From contig NC_080562.1 in assembly GCF_030253575.1 (NCBI RefSeq), positions 31,265,852 to 31,329,851 on the forward strand: a DNA stretch of 64,000 bases, read 5' to 3'. The DNA comes from Rhododendron vialii. Lineage: Eukaryota > Streptophyta > Magnoliopsida > Ericales > Ericaceae. Position numbers and translations under genes: made by a program. Of the stretch, positions 35,152-47,812 are shown in pieces. How positions within the stretch are numbered: position 1 is the stretch's first letter; each line of letters begins with the position of its first letter. The notes below the pieces were generated by a model. It ran no database searches, had not been told where the DNA came from, and saw only the letters and a list, made by a program, of their open reading frames with translations.

Positions 35152-38100
35152 CTACAAAGAGGATGCAGCACGATCTGAATCTATCATGGATTTTATGTAG
35201 AATTCACCCGCCTTGTACGAGGACCTGACCATGGGACCAGATGCCACATACCGGAATCCCTGCCAAATTTCAACCATACATTAGAAATGGAGATGTAGAA
35301 ATGACAAATGGTAGCAATAAGTAGGAAAACAAAATAAATATCCTCAACTCTTCTGCGTGCTTATTAAGTTGTAAATGAATGGTAAGAGTACCAAATGAGA
35401 TGATATTCGAGCTTGGTCGCTATATGTTGGCTCTAAGAAAATATGCTTGGAAGCATAATGTTGCAAGTTACAGAATATATTACTCCATTTAGAGTCTCAT
35501 TCTTATGTCTTCCTCTCTTAATTATGGTAACTTGGTAAGGCTAAGAACAACAACAAAAAGTTCAGAGGCAATTGAGTGTGAGAATCTGGACATGAGTCAG
35601 CTCCCTTTGCATGTGTTGCTCGAGTTCCTAGACAAGAAAACCGAGCAAAGCTATCACTTTATATTTGGCCTATTTACGCTTGGGTGATCAAGTTAGGGAT
35701 TTATCAACATTTTACTAGTAGGTTTTAGCCAAGGGTACTTTGGAAGGTTTCAGATAACTAAAACAAGATCTGCAATATGGGTCTATCGGGTCATGACAAC
35801 CAGATTGTGTGATTGAGTAACTAATCACTACACATTGAACTGTGCATTCGGCCTAAAATCACTAGTTAGTCAAAGTTTCATAATTACCTATTCTAGAGCA
35901 CAAATCCTAGCATATGTAGTTGAACTTTAGTGAGTTTTGAATGGTGTTTATGGAGATTCTTCAAAAGATGAAGTCTTCTTCTTACTATCATCCTCTCGAC
36001 AAAATGCAGAATCACTATTCTAGCAAATTGCACATGGCCTATGACACCTAGACTAGGCATATGGTATCATGTGTTGGTATATGTCCAAGTGCACGGTTCA
36101 TCTAATTTCCATGCCCAAGGCAAAATGGACCTGAGAAACTAATACTTTTAATCGCTAGGGCAAAACTGTGCTTACAAACTCAGAATAAAGTAGGAGAAAA
36201 TCCACTCAAATGAAACCTGTGGCCCACAGAACATCAAAGATATGATCCAACTAGCAACAGAAGTCTAAAGACACGACCCTATAGCACTTGGCCACATGTA
36301 TAATAAAAACTAAACTAATAGTGGATCTCCAACAAACAAGATTTGTTTTGTATTTGCACTTATGGGTGTAGCATAATGGTCATAGCTAGTCCCGAGTCCA
36401 GCTTAAGAAGAATGACACTCACAACTAGCTGTTTAGCCAGAGAAGGTATAAATAACATTAAGTACTTCACATAGATATATCCCTTCTGTAAGCATTCAGA
36501 CAATTTGTGGTTTGATCTATTGAAAAATATATATGAGTGGAAAAATGTGAGGGAGGGCGGCTGTCCTACCAGCCAGGCACATCCTACTAGTCACCAGAGT
36601 AGGAAATCCCAACGACACAATGTAATAGCCTGGAAAAAAAAAAAAAAACTTTTCTGCTAAAACTGCTAGAGCAAACATCACAAGCGAGTAACCTTCAAGG
36701 ACCAGTTTGACCAAATATCAAGATCATATATTCTCGAAACTGAAAGGATAGGAACAAACCATTTCCATGCCAAGAGTTCGATACTTCTCAAACGCCTCAG
36801 GCGTTATGTATTCAGATACTGGCATGTGGCGCTTTGATGGTCTCATATACTGACCAAATGTCATCACATCTACACCTGCTGCCCTCACCTTCTCCATTGT
36901 TTTCACCACTTGTTCAGGTGTTTCCCCACACCCCAACATTATTGAAGTTTTTGTAAGTGTGCCGGCAGGAGCATGGTCTTTGGCCATCATTAAAACATCT
37001 ATGGATTGTTTAAAATTAGCACGGTGATCTCTTACTGCATTCTGAAGCTCTTCTACCGTTTCAATGTTATGAGCAAAAACATCTAATCCTGATTTTGCAA
37101 CTTTTTCTACACAGCTGGGGTCTCCTCGAAAATCAGGAACTGCACAGTCATAATCAAACCAGCATTTAAAACCGAAGCAATAAATGTACGAATATGGGTG
37201 AATCGATGATGCATCTGAACTATTGTCATTTTTTCATATTTACTTCAATATAAAGTAGCAGTCATGTTTTCTTAATGCATCAAATAGACCAAAAATGCAA
37301 AAGTACCTTGCTAAACTTAAAAGCTACTGCATTAATCCAGTTCTCAGCTTATAGCCCCCATGTTTTCGTAACATAAGGTAATGGTTTAGTGATCCAACAG
37401 TCTATATGTAGCGATATAGCGTGCAAGCCAGACTCAAATACTACTACATACTTTCTGAATCGATGTCACAACTGAAAATGCGTACTTTGAACATTCCCTG
37501 GAGGCGGGTAAGTTAAATTAAACCACATATTGTAGGAGAACAATGATTCATACCCAAGGCTTCAATAAGCATTTCTGGCTTCAACTTCTTCAATTTCTGC
37601 ACTGTCTCAGTAAAATGACCGCTTCCTTGATCGGGTAAATCATCACGGTCAACACTAGTAATCACCACGTAGTCCAAACCCCACGACACAATTGCCTCAG
37701 CTACATTTGACGGTTCATTTGGATCTGGAGGAGGGGGAGTCCGCGACGTCTTCACGTTGCAAAACCTGAAAAGTTCCGATCGTCATTGGGGTTGGACGAA
37801 AATTGTGTTGGGTTTTGCCCATGTGATATTGAAAAAGAAAAAGGAAATAATTATGGTTGGTTTGTTTTTTAATTGGTTTGGTGGTGCAGCAGTGAAATGG
37901 GTTGGCTGTTTGGCTCTAGAATCCTCTCTTTAATTAGCCGGCTATGCTTGGAAAGTCCCAAGGAGCATTTGTGGCTAGTTCAAGATATATCTCGGCAGAT
38001 GAAGAGGCGTGTGCCAGCTTTTGTCAAGCCTATTAATAGGCTAACTGAGCCGTGTGTGATAAGTGAGGAAAAAAAACAGAGAACCAAGAGAAAAGTCAAG

Positions 38101-39607
38101 TGTGCTGTGTGAGTGGAAAAAAAAAAGGGCAGAGAGCAAAATTGTGTGAGAATATTGGTGAGTGTGGGAGAGATAAAAATATCAAGAGCTTGAGAGCTAG
38201 AGTAGGGTATTTTGTATCTCATTGTACTCATTCAATATTAGTGGAAGTTTTTCTCTCTCCGTGGACGTACCCGAGTTTGGGGAACCACGTAATATTGTGT
38301 CTCTTTTGTGTGATTGTTTTACGTTACGCTTCCGTTGTGTGGGTGACCGGGTATTTTACCCAACAAATTGCATTGTACAAAGAGGGCTTGAGTCAACCCT
38401 GAAGCTAGGATTTTATATGTTTTGTCTTCCTGACGACACGCCCACTCCTTGGACTTATTGTCCCTTGGATTTATCATAATGTGATTCATATCCAACGATT
38501 TCCAAAGATGTTGGGGGCAATCTACAATTGCACAATAAATCATTTCTCGACAATTGCATTTGAAAGTATGTGCACATACATCTTTTAGGCCGAAATCACT
38601 AAACAGAAATAACGCCTGTGCATTCGAAGTAGGTGTGTGCAATTACCAAATTCATATGAAACGAACAAAATAAATCGCTTGTTTCGATTGCGAATACCAT
38701 TCGCTAATATAATAGTCGATTCCACCATTCATCACAAAAAAACAACCAAGAAATCAAATCAAAAACAATTTACGCGAAACGAACTCATAATCAAAATGAA
38801 TCAGCTGCAACCTCAGGTACAAAATTTATTGTGTGTATAGTAACTGGATTTCATCCAAAAGAAAAAAAAAATTTAGTGCGAGTTTTGGAAATGTTGAGCT
38901 TTAAAAACTCTACATGACAAACACTTATAGTTTGCGTTTCTACAATTTTGTGCTTTTCAAAATTTACATGACACATTTATGGAGCCACCACTAACCTTTT
39001 TGCTTACAAGATCACTGATTTATGATAAATTTCGATTGAGAATACCATTCATCACGAAAAACAACAACGAAATGGAAATCAATTTCAACATACGCCAAAA
39101 ACGAACTCCTATTCAAACGAATCACCTGCAACCTCTGGTGCAAGTATCCCCAAGGATCATAATCGTGGCGGTGGCGGTCCCAGTCTCGCCGCCAGACCAG
39201 CACTCGCCCAAATTAGGGCACCGAGCCTCTTCGCACACGGTGTGAAGCTTCAACTCCCTCAACTTCTTCTTGATCTGCGTGTACTTCTCTCCGCCGGGGA
39301 CCGCCTCCTTCATCCATTTGGGCTTGGGAAGGGGGTTCTTCCTGGTGCCGACCTCGACGGAGTAGTCGTCGGAGGATTGGAGGCGGATGAAGTCGGTGAG
39401 GGTGGGGGACTCGACGGCGAGGCGGTGGCGGAGGGATTCTAGGGTTTGGGGATGATGGTGGGGGGGAGGAGAGGGGGTGGATGGGGAGGAGGAGGAAGAG
39501 GAGAAGGGGTGGGGAGGAGAGAGGAGGGTGGAGAGAGAGAGGAGGGTGGGGTGGTGGTGGGGGTTGGATTTGAGGGATCGGGTGAGGGATGTGAAACGAG
39601 AATGCAT
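35152..39607 (-). CDS. LIP1: Lipoyl synthase, mitochondrial (radical SAM)
   Basis: Four minus-strand exons with consensus splice sites: 39607-39126, 37765-37554, 37139-36760 and 35259-35152. They give 393 residues. The enzyme inserts two sulfur atoms into octanoylated lipoyl domains using two 4Fe-4S clusters and S-adenosylmethionine. The auxiliary-cluster cysteines are C125, C130 and C136 ([12 protein letters not shown]). The radical-SAM motif CTRGCRFC (C156, C160, C163) is split by intron 1 inside the arginine codon. Other family blocks are [30 protein letters not shown]-like [42 protein letters not shown] and [20 protein letters not shown]. The N-terminus ([16 protein letters not shown], then a serine/proline-rich stretch) looks like a mitochondrial presequence, which favours LIP1 over plastid LIP1p. 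Intron 1 contains a solo LTR. The 5' leader is GA-rich, and a Harbinger MITE lies 193 bases upstream of the start codon. Confidence 0.96.
37806..38365 (+). mobile_element. Solo LTR (copia-like) in LIP1 intron 1
   Basis: A 560-bp unit has inverted ends TGTTGGGT and ACCCAACA, flanked by perfect 5-bp duplications AATTG (37801-37805 and 38366-38370). The phrase CCGTGGACGTACCCGAGTTT followed by GAACCACGTAA is typical of the 3' half of plant Ty1/copia LTRs. No internal domain remains. Clean ends and intact duplications suggest a modest age. It sits opposite to LIP1 transcription. Confidence 0.88.
38635..39160. repeat. Partial duplication of the LIP1 exon 1/intron 1 border
   Basis: The stretch 38640-38825 resembles 39011-39145 in the same orientation. 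Shared phrases are GAATACCATTC, CATCAC-AAAAACAAC and ACGAACTC, followed by GAATCAGCTGCAACCTCAGG versus GAATCACCTGCAACCTCTGG. The second copy covers the real splice donor and the last codons of exon 1. The first copy is an intronic echo in which the donor dinucleotide is altered. Confidence 0.6.
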
Positions 39608-39799
39608 GGTTTCTCTGTCTCTCTCTATCCTCTGTTCTCTCCCTCTCTATCTCTCTCGCCAGTTAGCGTTCGGAGATGCAATCGAACAAAAATATCAGCC
39701 ACTCCTCCACGAGGGAGAGCTTCAATTCTCGTTAGGAGTGCGTGCGAGTGATTGGTCTGGTTGAGATGTCGTTTGGCATTGCTACACCCGTACCGCTTA

Positions 39800-40409
39800 G
39801 AACATCTCTAATCTTAACCCAAAATTTTACTCGTATCAAAATTTGGGTAAAAATTCATTTTGAATCAGCTTCATTTCAATGGCAAAATAATTTTTTATCC
39901 AAATATATTATTTTTTAAGTATTCAATGTAAATAATATAGAAGGGAACAAATTTGATTTAGGGTAGACAGTGATTGACTGCTGTGAAGAAAAAGAAGAAC
40001 TCGGCTCACCTCCGTAACCATGGCCAACCACGCAAACAGTTTACCACTTACCAGTTAACGCCACCCACAGAACTCTGATCCATATACCCTCCTTTCTTTT
40101 CCATCTGTAGGAACTCATTCTGGCGGCAGCAGCCATGTGAGAGAGAGAGAGTTGCATGTATCTAAGCATGGGAAAGCCAATGCCATGATCTTAGAATGGC
40201 ATGGAATGACCCGTTGAAAAGAGAAAAGAGCCGTTGGAATATTGAGAAAAAAAAATAGGGAGAGACTTGGGTTGTCTCAAATTTGAAAAAAGAAATAGGT
40301 AAAACTCAAAATGAGAAAGGATTTGGATCAAAAATTAAAGATGATTTTTTTTGAGTTTTGCCCAAATTTTAAATTTGAGTCTCAAAATGGATCAAAGTTT
40401 GAGATGCTC
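39800..40409. mobile_element. PIF/Harbinger-type MITE 3 in LIP1 upstream region
   Basis: A 610-bp element has termini GAACATCTCTAATCTTAACC and inverse GAGCATCTCAAACTTTGATC, flanked by TTA (39797-39799 and 40410-40412). Subterminal phrases AAATTTGGGTAAAA and TTTTGCCCAAATTT continue the inverted symmetry. It begins 193 bases upstream of the LIP1 start codon, so it may supply part of the promoter. Confidence 0.88.
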
Positions 40410-40412
40410 TTA

Positions 40413-41172
40413 GCCCTACCTTTTCCTCAAAATATATGAGCATAATTATTTTTCAAAATTGCTATGGACACCGACGTTGCACATACGTACACGCGAGGCT
40501 CACTATGGGGCATGCACGGATAACCCGTGCCGATCAATGATTTAAAAAAAAAACCGAGTGGGCTTGTGAAAAATTATCTTAATAGGAAGATTGGATCGAA
40601 CATCTATATACATATACAATTAAGCTGATTTTTCTCGGGCAAAAGGACTCTCTCTTTATTCTTTCAATAATTATATTACCACACTCACTTACACACTCAA
40701 ATACACGCCCGCGCTACCTCCAATATGTGCGGGACTTGAGTGAGTGTGGGTGTGTGTTTGGTTAGGGTGCTAGCAGAGTTGTTTTTCTTTTTTACCAGGA
40801 AAATGGAATTTCCATTTTGCAGGAGAAAATGTCATTGCCGGATATTAATTATCAAAACACGTTATTGGCCGTCATTTTCCCAAAGTACTATTTGATCCAA
40901 AAGTGTTTAATGGGCTAAAAAGTCCATTCAGCTACATGGAATTGGAGGTAGTCCCCGTAGTCCAAGCCCGCCAAGGGGTTTATTGGGCTCCCTTATGGCC
41001 CAAACAAAATGTGTACCTTTCCATGCTTTATTTCCCCACGTTGACATAAAAACGGTATTCCTCCGCCCCAATAGGCAATTTTTGACTCAAAAGATACTTA
41101 AATGTGCATATTTTTTAAACTTATTTGCACCAAATTAGAGTACGGAAAAATGCTGCTACTACATTATGGAGA
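40413..41172. other. Spacer without recognised gene
   Basis: AT-rich DNA, no coding motif seen. Confidence 0.5.
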
Positions 41173-41177
41173 GAGAA

Positions 41178-44009
41178 TATAACGCCCCGATTTTCGGACA
41201 CGTTAATTAAATCATTTTCAACTAATTTAATAATTCATAAAACTGATATATAAGAAATGAAATTTTATTAAATAGAGTTTAGCAGCGGAAACCACAAATA
41301 CCAAATTCAAACCTACTTAATTGTCTTACAAATCAACAAAATAAAATAGAGTTTGACAAATGTGATAACACTTATGAAAATTTAAATAATAGTACGTCAA
41401 ATTAACAGAGCTTTTAAGGGTATGGCCTCCAAGACTCAACAAACTCCCCTTCCTCAGCAGGGAGGTCTTCACTCTGGTACGGATCGTCTTGCAGCGGATT
41501 CTGCTCTTCGGTCTCTTGATTACCTGGCATGAAACGCTAGCCCAACGGCACTATAATGAGTTTTGAAACTCAGTAGATAAATCTTACCCATTAACCCTTA
41601 CTCTACAAACAATCACATTTATAATAAAAGGAGGTAAGAATTGAATAGCACAAAACTTATTTCATTATATAACTATCTCAACTTAAGTAAATTCTAGAAT
41701 CTCAGCTTCTATAATCATTCCAACACCGCAGTATTCACCACGTTCCAAACTCAGAATTTCACTGGATATACATTATAGGTCCTGCTAGGCTACCCTCCAT
41801 AACACGAGGTCCTAGTAGGCTACTCTCACAATTCGAGGTCCATCAGGCTGCCCTCAAGGTCCTGCTAGGCTACCCTCAATACCTGAAGTCTCGCCAGGCT
41901 ACCCCTGAGGTCCTGCTTGGTCACCCCCACAATTCTAGGTCCATCAGGCTGCCCTCAAGGTCCTGCTAGGCTACCCTCAATACCTGAAGTCCTGCTAGGC
42001 TACCCCTAAGGTCCTGCTTGGCCACCCTAACCACACCTGGTCTTTCAGGCTGCCCTCAAGGTCCTACCAGGCTGCCCCCGATCACACGAGGTCCTGTCAG
42101 GCTACCCCTAAGGTCCTGCTAAGCCCACCACCTTTCATATGTTTCCTTTTTCCGCTAACTAAAACAACGTCTACATAAGTTCTCTAAGTCCACAACTCCT
42201 CCAATGTCTCTAATGTCCTTTCCACGTTCTCAGTTCAATCGACAATGCAATTATTTCAAATGACGAGTAAACATATCATAATATCACCACCTACACAGGA
42301 TAATTGAACCACCGTACACCCATATCCAATGAGCTTAAGTCCAAACTAACTTCACAACAAATTTCAATATGCTTCAACACCAAAGTATTTGCAAGTGGAT
42401 CAATAATAACAACAGATCATAAAGAGTCACTGAAGCAATACATTATCAACAGTTCAAAAGACCCAAGAATATTTCACATAAAGTATTCAAATTTGTCCTT
42501 GTGACTTTTGGGTTTCATTAGGATTTTGCACATAAGTTCATTATAGTAAACTATAATACTTGAGGATTGAAAAGTTATTTCGTAAGCCGTAGGGATACTT
42601 TAGTAGTTCTAGTACTTTTAGGCTTCTTCAAATAATATTACCGATGTAGTCGATTACAGTATAATCTAAAACACACAACTTAATATTAGTGAAATTAATA
42701 TTTCTTTTACTTATAAAACCTTATTATTATTTTTATATTTTTTTTTGTTTAGTATGCATGTGACGAAAACTTATATTCCTGTTAACATTTCTTTTTACAA
42801 AATGGAAGTTAACAAGTTACTCCGCTACTGAACTAACGTTAACAAGTTACTCCGCTACTGAACTGACTAAACTACATATATAGTGTTATTTAGATTAAAT
42901 TCTTTATTTTACCTAAATTCTTCTAACTGTTACTTTATTCTTTCAACTATATATTTTCATAATTTTTCAAGTGTCGTTAACTTCTTAAGTCTTGTATCCA
43001 TGTGCTTTCAAAACAATATAGTACTGTAAACTCATTACTTAAAAAAATTCACCCAAACAATTTTGTACATGCATTAACTTCATATAATAACATATTTTTA
43101 TGTTACTATCATACAAACTAATCTAGTACCCGTAATAGAAAATAGTAAATAAATGTTAACAGTAGTAATGCAAGTCATTAAAGATTACTAATCAAATCCA
43201 AGTTAAAAACGTGTTCTGTCCCAGGGAGGAGGCTCGCGGCCGTGAGGTCCCATGTGGCGGGCGCTAGTTTTGATTTGGCGGCCCGGACATCGAGTATGCA
43301 TATGGGTTTCAACGTTCGATCCTAAAATCTATGTTTTTCGATTGGGTTCGTATAAAGCCACTCTAACACATAATAATCACATAATATACTTAGAGTTAAA
43401 GGTAATGAAAAATCTACCTTAATCCTTGGAGTTCTAGCTAGGACGGATGAAAATGGTGGATTCGTAAGCGGGGCTGGTGGCCGCAACGGTAGTACTTTTC
43501 TTCCTTCTTATTCTTTCTTTTGCTTTCTTCTTCTTTCTGTCTCTCTCGGACAAAAAAGAAAAGAAAAGGGAGGGAGTTATAAATGCTCTCTCTCTCTCGT
43601 AGTGGAACAAAAAAAATGGGGAATGGAAATTAATGGGAGAAAGTAATACAGGAGAAGGAAGAGAAATTATTTCCCTCTCTCCACTATCTCAGCCGAATAG
43701 ATGGGGAATGGGGGAGGGATTGGTTGTTGTAGGGACGTGGGAATGGAGTGTGGAAACGTGGGATAAGTATGGGTTTGGTTTGGATAGGATTTTAGTTAGG
43801 GTTTTTAGGGTTTAGTTAGAAAGAATAAGGGATTAATATAAATGTGTGCATATTTAAAGTATAAAAATTTTCGTATACGATTTTGTTTGTAATATCAATA
43901 TACACATAATAATGTATTTTAGTTAATTAATCTAACTAATTATTGAATTAGAATTTAACATTTTAAATTTGTATTTAAAAAAAATAGAGTAAAAATCCGG
44001 GTCGTTACA
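41178..44009. mobile_element. Long solo LTR
   Basis: A 2.83-kb unit runs from AACGCCCCGATTTTCGGAC at its left end to AATCCGGGTCGTTACA at its right, flanked by 5-bp duplications GAGAA (41173-41177 and 44010-44014). There are no gag or pol traces inside. The termini resemble those of the LTR at 4569-6487 and are typical of long plant gypsy LTRs. It contains a minisatellite at about 41770-42125 and a 28-base tandem doublet near 42815-42870. Confidence 0.72.
41770..42125. repeat. Minisatellite within the long solo LTR
   Basis: About ten degenerate units built on GAGGTCCTGCTAGGCTACCC, each with a variable linker, giving a repeat length near 35-40 bases. Confidence 0.85.
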
Positions 44010-44023
44010 GAGAATGGCACAAG

Positions 44024-44552
44024 TAGGGCTGCAAACGAACAACTCGGCTCGTTAGTGGCTCGTTCAAGCTCGGCTCGGAAGTTAAATGAACGAGCTCGAG
44101 CCGATTTTTTCAGCTCGTTTTGTAAACGAGCGGAGCTCGAGCTAGGATAAGCTTGGCTCGAGTCGGCTCGCGAGCCGGGATATATATACTTAAGTTTAGG
44201 ATTTTTATTGTTATTTCATAATTTGTTTTTTCCGTTTTCACTGTCTAGTTAAACAAGGGAAGCGAGAGCACACACACATCAATACACCCCGCTCCATAGG
44301 AAAATGAAAGATATATATCTTCACAATCAAAATATTTTTGGTTGTATTAGGCCTATGCGAGGATATATATACATTTTTCGTTGGTTCGTTAAGGATCGTG
44401 AACAAGCTCGAGCTCGAGTCAAGCCAAAACCTGCTCGGCTCGAGCTCGACTCGTTAAGTTTTCACCGAGCTCAAGCTCGTGTTCGTTAAAAACTTAATAA
44501 ACAAGCTTGAACACCGTAAAGCTCGGCTCGGCTCAGCTCGTTTGCAGCCGTA
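44024..44552. mobile_element. hAT-type MITE, copy 2
   Basis: A 529-bp element has termini TAGGGCTGCAAACGAAC and inverse TACGGCTGCAAACGAGC. It is flanked by GGCACAAG and GGCACGAG (44016-44023 and 44553-44560), an 8-bp duplication with one difference. The interior is rich in GAGCTCGAGC and GGCTCG repeats. It belongs to the same family as the element at 2691-3313. Confidence 0.9.
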
Positions 44553-44560
44553 GGCACGAG

Positions 44561-45303
44561 TCCCGTTCCCATCTATCACATCCCGCTGGGCGCTGGCCCT
44601 AGCATTAGAAGCCCATCATTACCCAAAAAAATTAAAAAACAAAATGAATAGATATGGGTAATCATTTTTTATTTTTATTTTTTGAACTTGGAAATTCCAT
44701 ACCAAAACCACGTACTGTAGCACTTAACAAAGATTTCATCAGAATACAATGAGAAAAGCCAAAGCATCCAATCTAAAACCCAAAAAAGGTATAACAATGA
44801 GAAAACAAGAATGGAGAAGCACACATTACACCCTAGGCACGCGCTTCGGTCTCTATTAGTGCATATTGTCTAGAAAAATGTTTTCGAGACATACCGAAAT
44901 GTAAATTCGTTGCCAATTAAAGGGAGAATGATAAATTAACCACAGATTGGTTAGGTTCTAAAGTTGAAGAATCCAAAATTCAGATATACACTGAGATTAA
45001 TTATAGAATCGGAGAATCTAAAATACTACAACACTCATCTATATTTGAGTACGTCCATACGATATATATCATATTTGAATTTTTGAAGTAATTAAACTTA
45101 TAATCGAAATTGATCATTCTTTGGGATTCAGGTTAGCCTAGAAATTAAAATCATACCAAATTCTATCTCGCGGTTTATCATTTTCATACGCAAAAGTCGT
45201 AACCCTTCAAAAATCGAATAAATCCAAACCATACCCATTAGCCGCATTGGTTAACCGTCATATCCCCTCTCGCCCTCTCGTACAAGATATCCACTCAAAT
45301 GCT
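44561..45303. other. Spacer without recognised gene
   Basis: Mostly AT-rich; no coding or repeat signature identified. Confidence 0.5.
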
Positions 45304-45689
45304 TTAGGCCCTGTTTGGGTGCAGTTAAAAGAGGGGGGGAAATATAAGAGGGGGTAAAAGACTGGTAAGCCGGTGTTTGGGAATGAAAAATTCAGGGGTC
45401 TTCATTTTTACCCCCTCTTCGTTTTCACGCGTACTAGGGTTTCTCCGGTTCAAAATTTGGGCTCCTCTTGGGTTCCCCAAATTTAATCAGGCTGTGGAGG
45501 GGAGGAAATTGGACGAAATCACCCCTGGTTATCCCCTTTTCCCAACCCCAGGTCTCGATTTGTGGCTTCATTTCTGTTGCCGACTCATTTGTTCTCTGCG
45601 GAGGAGAAGAAATAGGGTTTTGGGTGGCGATTTGGAGTGCAGTCGAACCAGCTTCCTCAACTCAGATATGGCCTCCATTTTTTGCAGAA

Positions 45690-45900
45690 CTCTTTTTGTG
45701 TCTGTGTGTACGGGGTGCTCTTATTTCTGTGTGTGTGTGTGTACGAAATCACCCCTGCGTGTGTGTGTGCACGCAAAAATGGCTCCTCATCTGACCTCTG
45801 CTTACTGTGTCTTCCATTTGAGCAGATCTCTGTGTGTGTGTGTGTCGACGGGGTCCTCTTCTCTGTTCTTTGTGTGTGTGTGTGTGTGTGTACGGGCTAA
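45690..45900. repeat. GT microsatellite cluster near the left end of the transposon
   Basis: Several (TG)n tracts of 5-11 units are separated by the repeated phrase ACGAAATCACCCCTG or ACGGGG. The open frames across it are low-complexity (Val/Cys repeats) and not genes. Confidence 0.85.
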
Positions 45901-47019
45901 AGTCAAAATCTGGTGGCTCTTCTTCTGATCAGATCCGTGTGTGTGGTTTATGGTAAAAGGAGCCTTCTTTTTATGCAAGTCATGTCTGTTCTATTATTAG
46001 TGGTATCTGTAAAAAGTATAATGGAAGCTGTGATTTCTTCTTCACTCATTGTGTGTTACTTACACCTTTGCAAAATTCTTCAGTGATTCCATGGCCTTTT
46101 ATGCTGGCGGGTAGAATTTCATCCAAAGGGTTCAATGATGAGTTGGATTACATCAATCTAACATCCATTGATGAGTTTTTACTAATAAACAGGGTTTTCA
46201 GTTAACTCAATTCATTTTGCTTGTACTAATAAAGAACTAAAGCCAACGTTTGAAATTGTTTCTGTTCTAGACTGGTTTCGAAGTTAATATGTAAAAAGAT
46301 TAAGAAAAAGGTTAGATAGACTCAGAAAGATCCTATATTTACATTCTACCGCACTGATCGTTCACGTAAAAATTCCAAACCCAAAACTCTCAAGTATCAT
46401 ACGTATCTACTTAACTCTTTTTTTTTTCTTCAAACTTATTGGATCAGCTGCCCTAGAATCTTACTCCTACTTCCTGGCCTTTGGTTGCTTTTGATTGTGA
46501 ATCTTACTGCCGACTACACTTTATTAGTAGTACCTTTGGAAAGATCATTTGGCCATATTATAAAAATGAACCACAATATCTACGAAGAAAAACAATTATA
46601 AATATATAGTAACAAAAGTTTACAAAGAATAACTACTCGAAAGTGCACAGACGGGTAAAAGGGCAACAACCTTCAATGTAGGCAAGAATCTGGTAGTAGT
46701 TTCTATTTTTTTCCTTTTTCAACTTACATTGTATATTGTTTATTTTTTTGGTGTTGAAATTATTTGTTTACTTATTGTTTGAAAGTTTATCAAAAGTTGT
46801 TGTCATTGTCTTGTTAGTTTTTATGACATAAACAGTTGAACTAATCACAAGACCATAAAAAAACTGTTGTGTGACTGACTATGTATTGTGTGTAGATAAC
46901 TCGGATTGAACAAAATAGTTTCGTTTAAGATAATAAAACAATAAATAAGTATTTGTACTTTGCTAATTAAGAAAATGTGTTTTTGTTCTATTCATGAACC
47001 CCTTGTTAGGTTTTTTACA

Positions 47020-47765
47020 ATGCCAAGATTAAACAGAACAGAAATAAGGAGAAGAGAAGAGGAAGAGGCCTTCATCGCCTTAAACACGTACATTCGTGCT
47101 GCAATGGGCGTGTTTCGACTTTATTGCTTCATCGTGTCCACGGCACATTATCCCCGTCCTGAGTTGTCCCCAAATCCAAACTACTACCAGACCCAAGTAG
47201 ATGCCATGAATAGGCTAGTCAATGGTAATGAAGTAGATTGTCATGAGCAGTTGAGGGTAAATAGGCATACGTTTTTTAGGCTGTGTTGTCTTCTTTGAGG
47301 TGTTAGGTTAGGAGACTCGCGCAATGTTTGTCTTGAGGAGAGGGTAGCCATTTTCTTGTATATCCTTGGTCACCATACAAAACAGAGGCGTACGAAATTG
47401 CATTTTTGGAGATCGAATGAAACTGTAAGCAGACATTTCAATGTCATACTTCAAGGTGTATTGCGTCTGTTCGACATGCTCCTAGTAAGACCTGAGCCCG
47501 TACCTCCTAACTACCACGATAGTAGATGGAGTTGGTTTCAGGTAAACTTCATTTCAATTGTTTGTAAATCTTCCATATGGTTTTCTCTACTCCACCATGT
47601 CAAGATAGTTGCAATAATGTATTCATTTTGTCGTAGAATTGTCTCGGGGCATTGGACGGGACGTATGTACCAGTTAATCCCCCCGCCGTTGACAGGCCAC
47701 GCTATAGGTCAAGGAAGGGTGAGATTGCCACAAACGTTTTAGGTGTATGTAGTCAAGACCTAAAG

Positions 47766-47812
<47 letters not shown>

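Noticed and set aside
39242-39764. Gly/Glu-rich plus-strand ORFs opposite LIP1 exon 1
   Set aside because: Complement of the proline/serine-rich presequence and the GA-rich leader.
41770-42125. Regularly spaced repeats that might be taken for a CRISPR array
   Set aside because: Units are degenerate, spacing is irregular, linkers are related to one another, and the context is a plant LTR.
44304-44489. 61-codon ORF inside hAT MITE copy 2
   Set aside because: Made from the GAGCTCGAGC repeats of the element; no protein signature.
45377-45940. Three overlapping open frames across the GT microsatellite
   Set aside because: The frames stay open because the dinucleotide repeat lacks stops; the peptides are Val/Cys repeats with no conserved domain.
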